Source: Trichopria drosophilae (Eukaryota > Arthropoda > Insecta > Hymenoptera > Diapriidae). From it: a stretch of 64,000 bases of DNA. Positions within the stretch are counted from its first letter, which is position 1; every line of letters begins with the position of its first letter. The position numbers were made by a program, and so were the translations under genes. The stretch covers positions 23,635,001-23,699,000 of the forward strand of contig CM059582.1 of the NCBI GenBank assembly GCA_030407085.1, written 5' to 3'. A model generated the notes under the pieces. That model did not search any database. It was not told where the DNA came from and was given only the letters and a program-made list of their open reading frames with translations. Positions 13,762-25,589 of this stretch are shown here, piece by piece.

Positions 13762-15926
13762 TCAATCATCACTCTTACTTTTGATGTATAACATTAACGC
13801 AAAATACAACAACTGCGGAATAATGAATTGACAATATTTAAAAAAGTTCCACTGAGGATTAACAAACGTATCCGAAAGCGCTTGTCCGACTTCAACTCGT
13901 TGACCAATTTGAGTATTAAACACAAAATCCCTCGGTGCTTCGAATAACATAACAATCGTCGATCCCATTCGAAATTCACCAAATTGTTCACCTTTCTTCA
14001 CTTCTAAATTTGCCATATCTGCATCTTCACTTTGTTTTCCCTTCGGCCATTGTTGCGTATTAGTGACTAAATTTTCATCGTTATAAACTCGAATCGATCC
14101 AACGTTTGTAGCACCAATAGCCGCATATGCCATAAATCCACCGGCCCATTCTCCGATGTACACGACTCGTTCGTTGAGCGAAAAGAGATCAGGTAACCAA
14201 CTTGCAATTTTTGGATTAACACTCAATAATTTTCCTGCAATTTAATAATTTTTCTGTAGCATAATTTTGTTTTTAACCACTTCAATGGTAATGGATCATA
14301 TATGTACAAAAAAAATTATTGACAAACGTGGTCCGAATCTGTCGTCAAAATGGGAAAATTCAAAATGGCGGATCCAATATGGCGGCTGTAAATTTGCTAA
14401 ATTTATTAAAATGTGCGGCACACATTTTTCTTTATACGGAAAACAGTTTAAAAATGTTACTCGAGGGTTTTCGGGGTCGCCGATTACGAATCTGAAGTTA
14501 GATTTTGAAAATTCAAAATGGCGGATCCAAGATGGCCGACCGAAATGCGAAAAATTACCCAAACTTTATGAAACTGGGTTCTCGGGGGTTTTCGGGGCCG
14601 CTGATTACGAATCTGAAGTTAGATTTTGAAAATTCAAAATGTCGGTTCCAAGATGGCCGACATAAATGTAAAAAATTTACTCGATTTTGATGAAAGTTGG
14701 TACTCGGGAATTTTTTGGGTTGCGGATTAAGAATTTGACGTCAGATTTTATAAATTCGAAATGGTGGATCCAAGATGGCCGACATAAATGTGATATATTA
14801 CTTGATTTTTTAAATGATTAATTAAATGTTAAATGATATATTTTAGGAAAAAATGAAGTGGTTAAAAGACGTATTAAACGGTACCTTGAAAATGTCTACG
14901 AAGTTTAATGGTCCAGTCTGTCGGGCTATGAAAACGATGATAATCTCCAGGTGCTAGATACACAGTTATCTGATACAATTGATTGCTAGAATTATGTAGC
15001 AAACTCTTTACATACATATCGCACACATTATCTCCCTCTTCGTGCGGAAGTTGAAGTTGTATATTTTTTTCCCCTAAAAAATGTTGCAAGTTGTAATTTA
15101 CACCCTTTACTTGTTCGACTGTGCAAGAAGTAACCGGTCCTAAATGTAACACTTTGCCGTCTGACGGAGAAACCTAAAATATAACAAAATATAATACTAA
15201 ATTTACCATAAATAATAAAACTTAGCACTTACAAGGTTAGTATTGTCAGCGATTAATCTGGTTCCAGGTTTTAGTGAGCGTACAAAGAAATCTGTAAGAC
15301 TCGTAAACGACTTTAAATCCATTTCCATTTCATTGAGATCGGCATGAAATAATTTTGCGTAACAACCGTATATCGAAGAACGTAAAAATATTGGTATTTC
15401 CATGTTGGCGACGCTTCCCCACAATCTACTTGTTATTCTCAGCGGCATACAAGTATAACAATTGTACTAAAATGAAATCTTTAATATTAAATTGTCGATA
15501 AAATGTTTAATTTCTAAATTTACCATCATTCCGTCAACAAATTCTTTCGTTTTATTCGGTTCTTTTCTCAGGTATCCCCATTGTAATATACCATACAGCG
15601 AAATACCGGTTCCGATTGGAACATACCATTGCCATTTACGCATAAAAGATTTCCAAACATTTCCAAATTTTCCTTTCGATACATGGAAGGTGTCAGATTT
15701 TGGAACAAATCGGTTTCTTTTACAAGATGCGAAGAATGAACGTTCAATGTTACGAATGAGTGAACACGGGTAATGTGGATGAAACCGAACTTCAGTGCTA
15801 CAAATAATACGTGTAGTTAATCAGAAATACTATGTATTTTTTTTGTTTAATTTTAATAACTATTGAATGAAATGATATTTACCTCGCCACATTTAATCCC
15901 AATTTTGATATCCTATTTACAAACAT
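13762..15926 (-). CDS. PISD: Phosphatidylserine decarboxylase proenzyme (five coding exons)
   Basis: Converts phosphatidylserine to phosphatidylethanolamine at the mitochondrial inner membrane using a pyruvoyl group made by self-cleavage. Coding exons on the minus strand are 15883-15926, 15524-15797, 15233-15466, 14885-15173 and 13762-14234. All junctions obey GT-AG and the phases join (1314 nt, 437 aa). The N-terminus is basic and mitochondrial-targeting-like, followed by a membrane segment in exon 2 (WYVPIGTGISLYGILQW). Visible catalytic features are SPSDG (Asp about 189), YHRFHSP (His about 263/266) and the cleavage motif as MGST (Ser about 372) where LGST is usual. The beta chain contains GATNVGSIRV. 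The start ATG at 15926 is the one whose exon joins in phase. The last intron carries a TTAA-flanked repeat at 14277-14861. Confidence 0.9.
14277..14861. mobile_element. TTAA-flanked element carrying the GGATCC minisatellite, in PISD intron 4
   Basis: TTAA flanks lie at 14273-14276 and 14862-14865, with short inverted ends CCACTTCA / TGAAGTGG. Inside are four tandem units of roughly 120-150 bp, each with a variant of AAAATGGCGGATCC followed by AAGATGGCCGAC. A close relative of the whole element lies at 52262-52886. It lies wholly within the last PISD intron, clear of both splice sites. A piggyBac-like origin is inferred from the TTAA target. Confidence 0.65.
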
Positions 15927-16376
15927 AATAATGAATCCAGGGAATATTGAAGTTCATAATAAAATATAAAGTTTATTTAGTTTTAAGGTTTTTATGTTTA
16001 TTAAATTTTGATGTAAATTATACCATAAGATTTGAGTTGAGGTTACTTTACGCTGTTGTTTTATTATTGATTTTCAGTAAAGTAGATTTCTCGGTTTACT
16101 TACCGACTGCTGATATGTGCACGCGGGAAGCAAAAAAAAGTCTGCTCGAAATACCTAAGAAAAAATCCTAAAAGTGCTCGAAAATCATCGGTTCAAAATC
16201 GTAACAGTTCCTGTTCGCGAGAAAATTACTTTTTTGTTCAGTAAAAAGTACTAGTAATTCAGTTTACGCTATTTCATAATTCTCGAAAAAATGTTCTGTT
16301 TTAGAGTTTTGAGGGTTTTGAGTTCAAATCATTCGATAATCCAAAGTAATCGTTTCTTTGAGGTGATGTGCGTTTA
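15927..16376. other. Upstream region of PISD
   Basis: This is the expected promoter and 5' UTR side of the minus-strand decarboxylase gene. No TATA box stands out and no other coding frame is credible. Confidence 0.35.
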
Positions 16377-17579
16377 TATATGGGCATTGTTCTAGAACTT
16401 TTAAACTTTGAGGTTGAAGAAAATTGAATTTTTTTTTTTTAGGCACATTCATGAAATTAATTTTATTGGCTTTAGAATTGATCAAATGACAGGAAAAACC
16501 TTGCGTGACTTATTTATAGACAATGTATTTTTTTTTTTAATGTAACATATGTTACGTTACTCGTAAAATTAGTTTTTAGTTTTGTAACGTTTAATATACA
16601 TAAAAATAATAATATAGCCTAATTTTTATAAGCTAGTATATAAAATTAAACGTCTAGTTAATAGTTATTCAAATTTAAAATAATGGATTAAATATGGCGG
16701 ACTATTTTTACAAAATTTCTTTGATTTTTATAAAATTTGATATGTTAGGGTTTTTGAGGCCACTGATTACAAATCCAAAGTCAGTTTTCATTAAAATTTG
16801 AGATCCAAATACATGATTTAACATTAAGGATACCAAAAAATTAAAACGATTTGTAAAGAATAATCATTTTATTATTGTCAAAAAGTGTGTTTTTTGTTGT
16901 ATTAAAAAAACACAAAAGTTATAAATACTTTAATAACTTAGGAGAAAAGATCACAATGATTCCAAAGTACTTAGAAGCTAAATTGTAGATGTGCCATTAA
17001 ATAATTTGATTTTTCAAAGTGAGTTTCGCTTGGAAATTTAAAGTTTGACGTGGTCGCATTTTTTATGTATAGTGGCACACATTCGGGCAAAGGCTCAAAT
17101 TACTTCTTATCATATAGGTAATGTACCGCTGTTGTGTGGTTTCTTAAAAACCAATGTGAAAAAAATTATCTAAGGTTGATTGCTACATTGTCAACTATAA
17201 AAAAAAGTTATCTCACAAGTTTGAAGGTATATAATTGTATTCCTCAGTGAGGCACATCATTAAATTAAGGATTTTTCATTTGTTTACATCCCCAAATACT
17301 TCCACAAAAAACCACAGATCATAAAAAAAGGTGCAAAAAGTTTCAGTGTTAAAACTGAAAAAATGTAGTGAGTGTCGTGCACCAAAAACAGGCAAATTCA
17401 CTACTTCTATTTACTCTCATTGTTTTCTACATATCTGTAATTAGTAATAAACACTTATTACATGTAAATCGAACAAAAATTTGTTGATCTGTAGTGTTAC
17501 AAAGTTATATTTAAAATTTTTATGGTATCATAATGAGCGACAACATAAAGTTTAAAAGTTCTAGAACAATGCCCATATA
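16377..17579. mobile_element. Inverted-repeat element, 33-bp arms
   Basis: Arms at 16377-16409 and 17547-17579 (TATATGGGCATTGTTCTAGA and onward) are exact inverted copies over 33 nt. About 1.1 kb lies between them without a recognisable transposase. A fragment of the GGATCC-type repeat (AATATGGCGG near 16695) lies inside. Probably a degenerate DNA transposon or MITE; its target duplication is unclear. Confidence 0.5.
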
Positions 17580-18020
17580 CAGTGGCCGATTTATCTGAAG
17601 ACATAGAAATATCTCGAGAACTATATGCACAGAATCGAAAAAGGTGTGGGAATAAAGTTGTTCGACACGAAGGGGGGCATCCAGTGATAATGAAATTGAC
17701 CCTGCACAATTTTTAATGTAATCAGTTTTGATTTTTAATATGAAAAATATCAATTATTCATATTCTTAAATTTTCGAATGGACATTATTAAAATTTTATA
17801 TTCAAAATAACAATTTTCGCAATAGGTATTACTAAATATCAGAATTTTTAATATTACATTTTCATAAAGGGATCCAATTTTTCCTATTTTAATATAAAAA
17901 ATATTAAAATTTGGTAAAATAATACTAAAAGTCGGTCTCTCAGTGTATTGCCAGAGATTATTGCGGCGATTTAAAAGTACTAACTAGCGGGCCTGGGGAT
18001 ATTCTTGCGGCAAATCAATT

Positions 18021-18420
18021 ATCTGTATCGAAATGTTTGAGCGGTGGTGGGGGAAGGCCTGAGGAGAAACGATTCAAACAAGAGGGGTTGGATAATTCAA
18101 ATAAGAGGGGTTCTACTGTAAATTGTTTGTTTCTATTTGTACAAAAATTATGAAAAATTATTAATTTTTTAATTTAATAAATTTCAGCTCGATGTCGAAA
18201 TGTTACAAAAAACTAATTTAAAAGCTTTTTAATTTTTTGACTCATTATGATCGTTAAATTCTTTCATTCTTCTTAATTAAAACTTAATGTCACTTACCTT
18301 GCACATCTGTCATTTTTTGAAGTATTTGTTGTATTTTTTCTTCTTGTGTATTTTCTAATTAAATAAAATATTCAACCTTTTTTTTAAAGACTATCCAGTA
18401 AAAAAATGGATTATATACAA
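18021..18420. repeat. Duplicated block, copy A
   Basis: This segment recurs at 19812-20240 in the same orientation with small indels and substitutions. Both copies start near GTTTGAGCGGTGGTGGGGG, run through a CTACTGTA MITE end, and continue into sequence with a minus-strand splice-donor-like GTAAGTG (18291-18297 here). The frame before that donor reads EEKIQQILQKMTDVQ. One copy may hold a real exon; I cannot name the gene. Confidence 0.6.
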
Positions 18421-18425
18421 TTATA

Positions 18426-18858
18426 TACAGGGTCATCGAAAAGTATCGGACCCCCCTAATATCTTAAGTTAGAATGCACTTAGGAGAAAATGTCCAATAG
18501 CAAAGTTGTATGGTTTCAAGCGGGGAGTAAGATGATGGCCTTGACTTTGACCTTGAGTAAGATTGTTAACTTCAAACCTTTATAACTCAAAAAGTACCTA
18601 ATAAAAAAATATTTTATTATAGTGTTTTGGAAAGCTCTCGAGATAAGCTATAAGAATATGCAATAAAATGTCGGGGGTTCTATTTAAAAAAATAAGATTG
18701 ACCTTGAAATGACCTTGAAGGACATGGTCAAGGTCAAAGTCAAGGTCATCATCTTACTCCCCGCTTGAAACCATACAACTTTGCTATTGGACATTTTCTC
18801 CTAAGTGCATTCTAACTGAAGATATTAGGGGGGTCCGATACTTTTCGATGACCCTGTA
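18426..18858. mobile_element. TA-flanked MITE with long TIRs and TCAAGGTCA cluster
   Basis: Starts TACAGGGTCATCGAAAAG and ends with its inverse, with TA at 18424-18425 and 18859-18860. The inverted arms run about 130 bp each. Five perfect TCAAGGTCA words occur: minus strand at 18548-18556, 18699-18707 and 18710-18718, plus strand at 18728-18736 and 18740-18748. No coding capacity. TA target and ACAGGGT ends resemble many insect Tc1/mariner-type MITEs. Confidence 0.75.
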
Positions 18859-18860
18859 TA

Positions 18861-19004
18861 ATTATACATAAATTTAGATACAATTATATATAATAATATA
18901 TAATTATATATGTTTATATACAATTTTTAATACAATAATATATAATTATATATGTTTATATACAATTTTTAATACAATTAGATCCAATTATATATAATAA
19001 TATA
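18861..19004. repeat. AT-rich short tandem repeats
   Basis: Variants of ATATAATTATATATGTTTAT are repeated here and again over about 20235-20850. Confidence 0.7.
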
Positions 19005-19300
19005 CATTGGCCGTCCCCTTATTTTAACTTTTCGAGTCAAGGAAGATGGCGGCTTCTTCCCTTATTTTACCGCTTCCCCTCATCCTCTCCACTAGCAGTA
19101 TGAGAGAATAAAAACAGAGAGAGGAGATATAGTGGCGTCTTTCTTCACCTGTATGCGCAAGCGCAAACAGCAATCCGCCCTCTTTTGAACACTTTCAAAT
19201 GGCGAATGGTGGGGGAACTCATGAGGGGAAGAAGTTAACATAACGGACGAAAAAAAGTTAAAATAATGGACTCAGGCAAAATAATAGGAGAAATAAACGG
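19005..19300. mobile_element. CAGTAG-type MITE (copy 2, degenerate)
   Basis: Begins after TA with a diverged end (CATTGGCCGTCCCC). It contains AAGATGGCGGC at 19043-19053 in the position seen in copies at 45540 and 50469. Its recurring internal word is of the type TTAAAATAA. The right terminus is lost next to the following element. Confidence 0.45.
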
Positions 19301-19302
19301 TA

Positions 19303-19553
19303 CAGTGGTCCTTCCCTTATTCTAATTTTTTTTCTTCTCCTATTCTAATATTTCCCCTCACACGTTCTCCCCACTGACATTTGTTGACGTGTGGATTTTC
19401 TAAATACAAATAACGGCGCATGTGCAACAAAAGAAAAAGAGACAAAAGTGAGACAGCAAATCGAAGTAGTGGGGGAGAGGGGGAAATTAGAATAAGGGAA
19501 GAATGCCACCATCTTGGCTGACTGGACAAATTAGAATAAGGGAAGGACTACTG
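19303..19553. mobile_element. CAGTAG-type MITE (copy 3)
   Basis: CAGTGGTCCTTCCC and GGGAAGGACTACTG form the inverted ends, flanked by TA (19301-19302 and 19554-19555). The internal word AATTAGAATAAGGG recurs in both orientations. No coding frame. Confidence 0.7.
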
Positions 19554-19555
19554 TA

Positions 19556-19769
19556 CAGTAGGACTCTTATTCTAATTGTCCAGCCTCTCTTACTCTAATC
19601 CTTCCTCCACAAGTCTTCTCCCACTATCACATGAAAAGTCAATGAAAAATATTGTTCACGAATCACAAGCTCGCAAGCAAAGTAAGTGGGGGTAAGGGGA
19701 AAATTAGAATAAGAGAGGTCGGCGTCATCTTGAAAAACTTTACTAATTAGAATAAGAGAGGTCCTACTG
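19556..19769. mobile_element. CAGTAG-type MITE (copy 4)
   Basis: Abuts copy 3, sharing the TA at 19554-19555; a second TA lies at 19770-19771. Ends CAGTAGGACTCTTATT and its inverse. The internal word is AATTAGAATAAGAGAG. A close copy is at 51931-52147. Confidence 0.7.
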
Positions 19770-19811
19770 TATTTACACTGTACAACTTTGATGGTGTAAA
19801 CATTGTTAACC

Positions 19812-20240
19812 GTATCAAAATGTTTGAGCGGTGGTGGGGGAAGGCTTGAGGGGAAACGATTCAAATAAGAGGAGTTGGACAATTCAAATAAGAGGGGCAA
19901 TTGAAATAAGAGGGGTTCTACTGTAAATTGTTTGTTTCTATTTGTACAAAAATATGAAAAATTGTCAATTTTTTAATTTAATAAACTTCAGCTCGATAAT
20001 GAGTTTGTCAAAACGTTACAAAAAACTAATTTGAAAGCTTTTTAATTTTTTGACTCATTGAGATTGTTAAAATTCTTTAATTCTTCTTAATTAAAACTTA
20101 ATTTCACTTACCTTGCATGTCTGTCATTTTTTGAAGTATTTGTTGTATTTTTTCTTCTTGCGTAGGATTTCTCCTTGTGTATTTTCTAATTAAATATAAT
20201 TTTCAACCTTTTTTTTAAAGACTATACAGTGAAAAAATGG
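19812..20240. repeat. Duplicated block, copy B
   Basis: Direct copy of 18021-18420. On the minus strand the frame ending at the donor-like GT (20110-20111) reads TQEEKIQQILQKMTDMQ. It has a 17-nt difference from copy A just upstream, so at most one copy keeps the original frame. Confidence 0.6.
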
Positions 20241-20850
20241 ATTATATACAATTATATATAATTATATATGTTTATATATAATAATATATGTTTATATACG
20301 ATTATATATAATTATATTCAATTTTTAATACAATTAGATCTGATTATATATGCTAATATACTACTTTGTATATAATTATATAGGGCCAAAATACATATAT
20401 AATTATATATAATCGTATATAAACATATATAATTGGATCAAATTGTATATGCCCGGGAAAAAATGGATTATATATAATTATATACAATTAGATCCAATTA
20501 TATATAATAATATATAACTATATATGTTTATATATGATTATATACAATTTTTGATACAATTAGATCCAATTATATATAATTATATATGGATTTTGGCCGT
20601 ATATAATTATATACAAAGCCGTCAATTATATACAATTATATATGCTAATATATAATTATATATGTTTATATACGATTATATATAATTATATACGGCCAAA
20701 ATCCATATATAATTGTATATAATTGGATCTAATTGTATCAAAAATTGTATATAATTATATACAATTTTTAACACACTTAGATCCAATATATATAATTATA
20801 TATAATTGGATCTAATTCTATCAAAAATTGTATATAATTATATATAATCC
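20241..20850. repeat. Long AT-rich palindromic tandem array
   Basis: Interleaved variants of ATATAATTATATATGTTTATA and GGATCTAATTGTATC occur in both orientations. The segment is strongly self-complementary and holds no gene. It may be a collapsed or expanded MITE interior or a matrix-attachment-like tract. Confidence 0.65.
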
Positions 20851-21436
20851 ATTTTTTCCCAGTGAAATGTTTGTTGAATCAATATCGAAAACAAAATATA
20901 ACCTTAAAATTTCAGTTTTATTTGTAATATCAAAAAGAAACAATGTCAAGAAAACAATGATGGTAGTAACTAAAGTCGAAGCGGAATAACAAGTATTAAA
21001 AACATTTCAATGTGTCGAAAGCCATTTATAAGAAACGAAAGAGATTAAATTCCATTAAACGAATTATTCAATCAATTTCAATAATATTTAAATAACTTTT
21101 ATATTCTCAAAGTTACTTACGAAAAACCACTAAAGAGACAATTCTTTCCGTAAACACATGACGCTGAAGCTAGCAGCAGATTCGCAGCAGCGGATTCGAA
21201 AAAACTATGATTTTCAGCCATTAAAATTACCAAAATCCGATTATTTGTCTAAAAATGTTTAAATCCAAGTCATTTTTAATAAAAAATGATCCAATTCTAC
21301 AGTTTTATTGAATCGGCTGCTGCGAATCTGCTACTAACTTTAGCGTCATCCTAAACATTACTTAAAAGAACTTTATTATAATTATTTAGGTACAAGGCAT
21401 GGAAAAAATCAAGATTCGTAAAAACTTTCAATATTC
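20851..21436. other. Intergenic DNA 3' of RpS7
   Basis: No gene. An inverted pair CTAGCAGCAGATTCGCAGCAGC (about 21168-21190) and GCTGCTGCGAATCTGCTA (about 21317-21335) suggests a small inverted-repeat element of about 180 bp. Confidence 0.4.
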
Positions 21437-21442
21437 TTTATT
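21437..21442 (-). terminator. RpS7: RpS7 polyadenylation signal
   Basis: AATAAA on the minus strand lies 10 nt after the RpS7 stop codon, giving a very short 3' UTR. Confidence 0.7.
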
Positions 21443-21452
21443 GAAACAAGAC

Positions 21453-22532
21453 TTACACATACGACTCGGGAAATTCGAAAGTAACGTCCCTGCCTGTTAA
21501 TTTCTTGTAAACAGACATAAATGTGCCAACCTACAACAAAAAAACAAATATTTTTTAATAAAAAAGAACTATTCAAACGATTTGTCAAATGTATTTCAAT
21601 TTTATTATAATTTACCTTGTGTTCGATGTTCGTCTGTTCATTTTTATCTAAGTGGACCTTAATAAGTTGCGAACCGTCCAACTTAACTCGGATCCTCTTG
21701 CCAACAATTTCAACAGGGTATACGAGATCTTCAAGAAGAGCGTCATATACAGCTGTTAGTGTTCGGCTATAAAGATTAAGTTTGGTTAGATATAAATTAT
21801 AAAATTCTAATAAATATTACAATTTTGAAATATAAAATTTACCTTCTTGGTCTCTTCTGTTTGTTCTTCATCCTCGTTTTACGTGTTGGTTTGGGAAGAA
21901 TTTTCCTTTCGCCGACAAACATGACATGTTTGCCAGAAAACTTCTTTTCCAATTCACGAACCAACCTCGTTTGGATTTTTTGGAAAGCTTTCAGCTTTGG
22001 CATCGGCACATAAATAATGATCGACTGTAAATAATAAGAAATAATTAACATATAATTCAATGCTTTTGTAGTTAATATTGATTAACTATCGAACTGTTTT
22101 CGAACACTTTTCGAACTGTTAAACTGTCATAGTATAAAATATACGAAGCTTTCCGAAATTAATTACATTTTATACAACTTATTTACAGATTACTTCATCG
22201 ATAGTACAAGTTAATGAACAATTCAAACCTAATTTCTACTTTATACATCGAACTAAACTAAAATCTAAAATCTTTTCATAATAACAATACAAACTTTTAA
22301 TTGTCTAACAAATGTACTTTAACGTAATTAAAAATGAACATTTAATTGGAGTTTTACGAACCTTCTTGTTATTAACTTCAATTTCACGAGCCTTTGTGAT
22401 ATAAAGTTCTCGCAACTGAGATTTCAAATCACTGTTCATCTCCAAGTCCAAGAGAGCCTGCGAGATGCTGGACTCGAACTTGTCAGGTTCAGCCCAGCCG
22501 CTTTTAATAATCTTTGCACTTCCTCGGAACAT
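21453..22532 (-). CDS. RpS7: 40S ribosomal protein S7 (four coding exons)
   Basis: Component of the small ribosomal subunit (eS7). Coding exons on the minus strand are 22362-22532, 21843-22024, 21616-21766 and 21453-21530. Junctions are GT-AG and phases join to 582 nt, 193 aa, about the usual family length. Conserved stretches read [69 protein letters not shown] and [20 protein letters not shown]. The 3' end of the intron before the ATG (AG at 22533-22534) abuts the start codon, so the 5' UTR is in a separate exon at about 22889-22915. No defect is seen. Confidence 0.95.
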
Positions 22533-22888
22533 CTGAAATTCACAAAATCCAAAGTAAACACTTGATCACAATAGTCCATTATCGTATAAACCACAGTTCT
22601 TTTATTTTATGCAACAAATCAGGATTCACGTTAAACTTAAAATTTAACAACAGTTGTTAAAAATTGAGTGAGGTTAGATTATTATTTATATCCCGGTAGT
22701 CTTCACGTGTTCCCTTTGGGAAATCCGAATTAATCGCGAATATTTCGGGTTATTAACGAACAAAATTATGAAACGCAGACGAACCGTTTAGTACACAATA
22801 TGTTGTTATGAAGCGTTTTTTAATATGTTTCGTTGATTTTCTATTAAACGTATATTTTTCACGAAATTCACATCAATTCACATCTTAC

Positions 22889-22915
22889 CTTGTTCACGGC
22901 TTACACGTAAAAGAG
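22889..22915 (-). promoter_or_regulatory. RpS7: RpS7 non-coding exon 1 with a TOP start
   Basis: On the minus strand CTCTTTTACG is followed after 17 nt by a donor (AACAAG|GTAAGA at 22888). A C followed by pyrimidines is the 5' TOP motif typical of ribosomal protein transcripts. Start at about 22915 is inferred. Confidence 0.6.
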
Positions 22916-23064
22916 CGTAATGAACGCCACCACGAACTAGGAAGCTTGAAATGATGAGACACCTCACAACCGATTCCCAATTCACTAGAATCCCTAGATG
23001 TCCCTAGAATCTCACTGGATTATATCAACCAATCAAATTTAACTGTGTTGTTAGGGAATATCTA

Positions 23065-23425
23065 TTTTTTTTTTTTAATTAATTAATTAACGGGCGGAAT
23101 CGCCCTTTTTACTCAATTGTTGCCTTATTATTTCTTATGATTTTTGCGAGAGCTGCAGATCGACTTAGACAGATGGCGCCATACTTCACATTTGTGTATG
23201 AAATGTAGGACTACTGAAACCTACACCAAGTACAGCACCGGTCATGAGTCGATTTCCGTCAGATAAACAATACTTTCGAAACCACAAACAACGTGGCTCG
23301 TCTTACCAACAGCGAGCTGCTGCTTGGAAACGAAATCGAAAAATTGTTCACCAGACGGGGATCGAACTCACGACCTACGACTTCGTAGTCCAGTGCGTTA
23401 ACCGCCTGATTTTATATTATTTTTA
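23065..23425 (-). repeat. tRNA-derived SINE (copy 1)
   Basis: On the minus strand the head carries tRNA-like pol III boxes: GGCGGTTAACGCACTGG and, farther in, GTGAGTTCGATCCCCG (B box). The body runs to an A-rich tail (the T-run near 23068-23078 on the plus strand). A second, truncated copy sits at 62630-62810 and shares the body words CAGCGAGCTGCTGCT and GTCATGAGTC. Confidence 0.7.
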
Positions 23426-23639
23426 GATTTAACTTTTTACCACCTTGATTTCTTTGATTTTTGCTCATTTAAATTGCAGTTAACGCATTTAGATCGGTAT
23501 ATTTCCTATTTTATGTTACTATAGTGATACAAGAATGTATAAAAACAGTTATTAAGATATAATTGTTTATGATTTATAGATAAACAAACATTAAAAAATA
23601 ACGATTTTTTAAAAAAAAATAATTGTTTGAAATTTAGTA

Positions 23640-24150
23640 TAATAGTGTTTTTAGGGTCGCTGATTACGAATCTGACCAACGAATTCTAAAAATTCGAAAT
23701 GGCCGATCCAAGATGGCCGACCAAAATGTGAAAAGTTTCTTGATCGGGTTGAAAACGAGTACACGGGGGTTTTCGTGGTCGCTGATGACGAATCTGACTA
23801 CAGAATTTGGAAATTTGAATTTGGCGGATCCAAAATGGTGGACCAGAATGTTAAAATTTCATAATTCGCGACTGAAAAATTTACAGTTATTCGTCATTTA
23901 GTTCTAAATTGTTGGTCGAAAATAAATAAATTTATTTTTGGTTTGCCATCTAATACCAGATTCGTAATCGCGACCCCGAAAACCCCAGGGGTGTCCAGTT
24001 TCATATCAATCTATGTAGTAACTTTTCAACTTTACGGACCGCCATTTTGGATCGGCCATATTAAATTTTGAAAATCTGAGTTCAGATTCGCAATCAGCGA
24101 CCCCGAAAACCCCCGAGTAACAAGTTTCAGGCATTTTCCGTGTAAAGAAA
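23640..24150. repeat. GGATCC-type minisatellite array
   Basis: Several units contain GGGTCGCTGATTACGAATCTGA and GGCGGATCCAAAATGG, in both orientations (plus near 23645-23850, minus near 23960-24125). Relatives occur at 14340-14790, 24935-25020, 52370-52830 and 61180-61440. The right side ends next to TTAA at 24169-24172, suggesting another TTAA-flanked host element whose left end I could not place. Confidence 0.6.
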
Positions 24151-25589
24151 AATGTATGCTTCAAAGGGTTAACCCATTAACGCTCAGTCGGACGAATTTT
24201 CAGCATTAGTTTGAACATCGAGAATTTGTATATAAATGCCTTTAGAAAAATATGAGCTCTACTGTTTCTAACGTAAAATTGGAAGCTCTTTCAGAATCTT
24301 TCAATAAAATTTCGATAAAATGAACCGCAAAAAAGTTATACACGTTTTTCTGTCAAAAAACATGGTTTTTTACGTTTTGTTTTTCACAAAAACATCACTT
24401 TCACCTCGAAATGGCGTTGGGAACGTTTCTAAGTTGAAAATATCGCGTCCATGGACCCCCAGGATTAAAATGTACCATATCTGAATTCATAATTCAAGAT
24501 GGCAGTTTCAAAAATGACGCCTAGAAGCTCAAAATTCTTTCAAAACTTAATCATTTTTTTCTTAAAAACTATAAACTTTAGAGAACATTTTCTAAGAACA
24601 ACAATGCTTTGGAATGAGTGAAAGAATACTCTCAAATTTTATCAGCATGCAATAATACACTGCTTGATTTTCAAAAACATTGATCGAACAACGATTTTCA
24701 CGAACATTCAACAAAATTGATAAAAAGCACAAAAAACAAGTAGATTTACATCACACATATTCTTCTTAATATGACTTGTGCAAATTATGTTCTCTGAATA
24801 GGAAGTGTTAAAAAAATCTTGTTTCTATTTTGCTCTTATCTTACATGAAATGTTAAATAAAGTTATTTTTGAAACAATTTCAGCACGTAACAGCTTTCAA
24901 CAGAATCCAAGGATTTCAACAAAATATGTTCAACATATTGGATCCGCCATTTTGAATTTTTAAAAATGGACTTCATATTCGTAATCAGTGGTCCCGAAAA
25001 CCTAAGTGTACTCAATCTCATTAATTTTGGTAGCTAAAAAAATTCTTAACATTTTTTACCCACATTCAGCTTTTTCTCCTTACAGCGAAGGGGTTACATT
25101 AACTCACGAGGAGCTCTCTCACGTGCCTCGTGAGTTAAAGAGTCACTGAAGTGTATCTTAAGAGTGAATTAGACATTTCACGCTTCGGTAACTTTTCGAT
25201 CACACTTTCATTTTTACCAGGGTATTTATGCCCAACACTGGGGATCACTTTTGATGTGTGCATTTTATTGGTTATAACCCGTTACAGTGGAGAAAATCGT
25301 GAAAAATTAGAAAAAAGATCTATAAATCATGGCATTTTTATTTTATTTTGCAAACTTTGTGTATTTATATTACAGACAGATTAAAATTTGGATGGGACAA
25401 ATAATCGAATATAAAATGCGCAGTAAATACTTCTGAATCCTTGAATAAACATTTGGAAGTATAAGTCCAGTTATTTCAAGTTATCTACCCTTACCTGCAT
25501 CTTTATTGTTTAGTAAATCTATAGGTCACATTGACATTTGCTAGGAGGGTGTTTTAATGAAAGGGACTAAGCTTGATGTGGTTTATTAC
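24151..25589. other. AT-rich intergenic DNA
   Basis: No gene recognised. It contains one more GGATCC-type unit near 24940-25000 and a hairpin-like pair CACGAGGAGCTCTCTCACGTGCCTCGTG near 25105-25133. Confidence 0.4.

Noticed and set aside
22305..22361. C-terminal extension of RpS7 exon 2
   Set aside because: The frame runs past a GT donor after NNKK; the next conserved exon joins in phase, so the extension is intronic.
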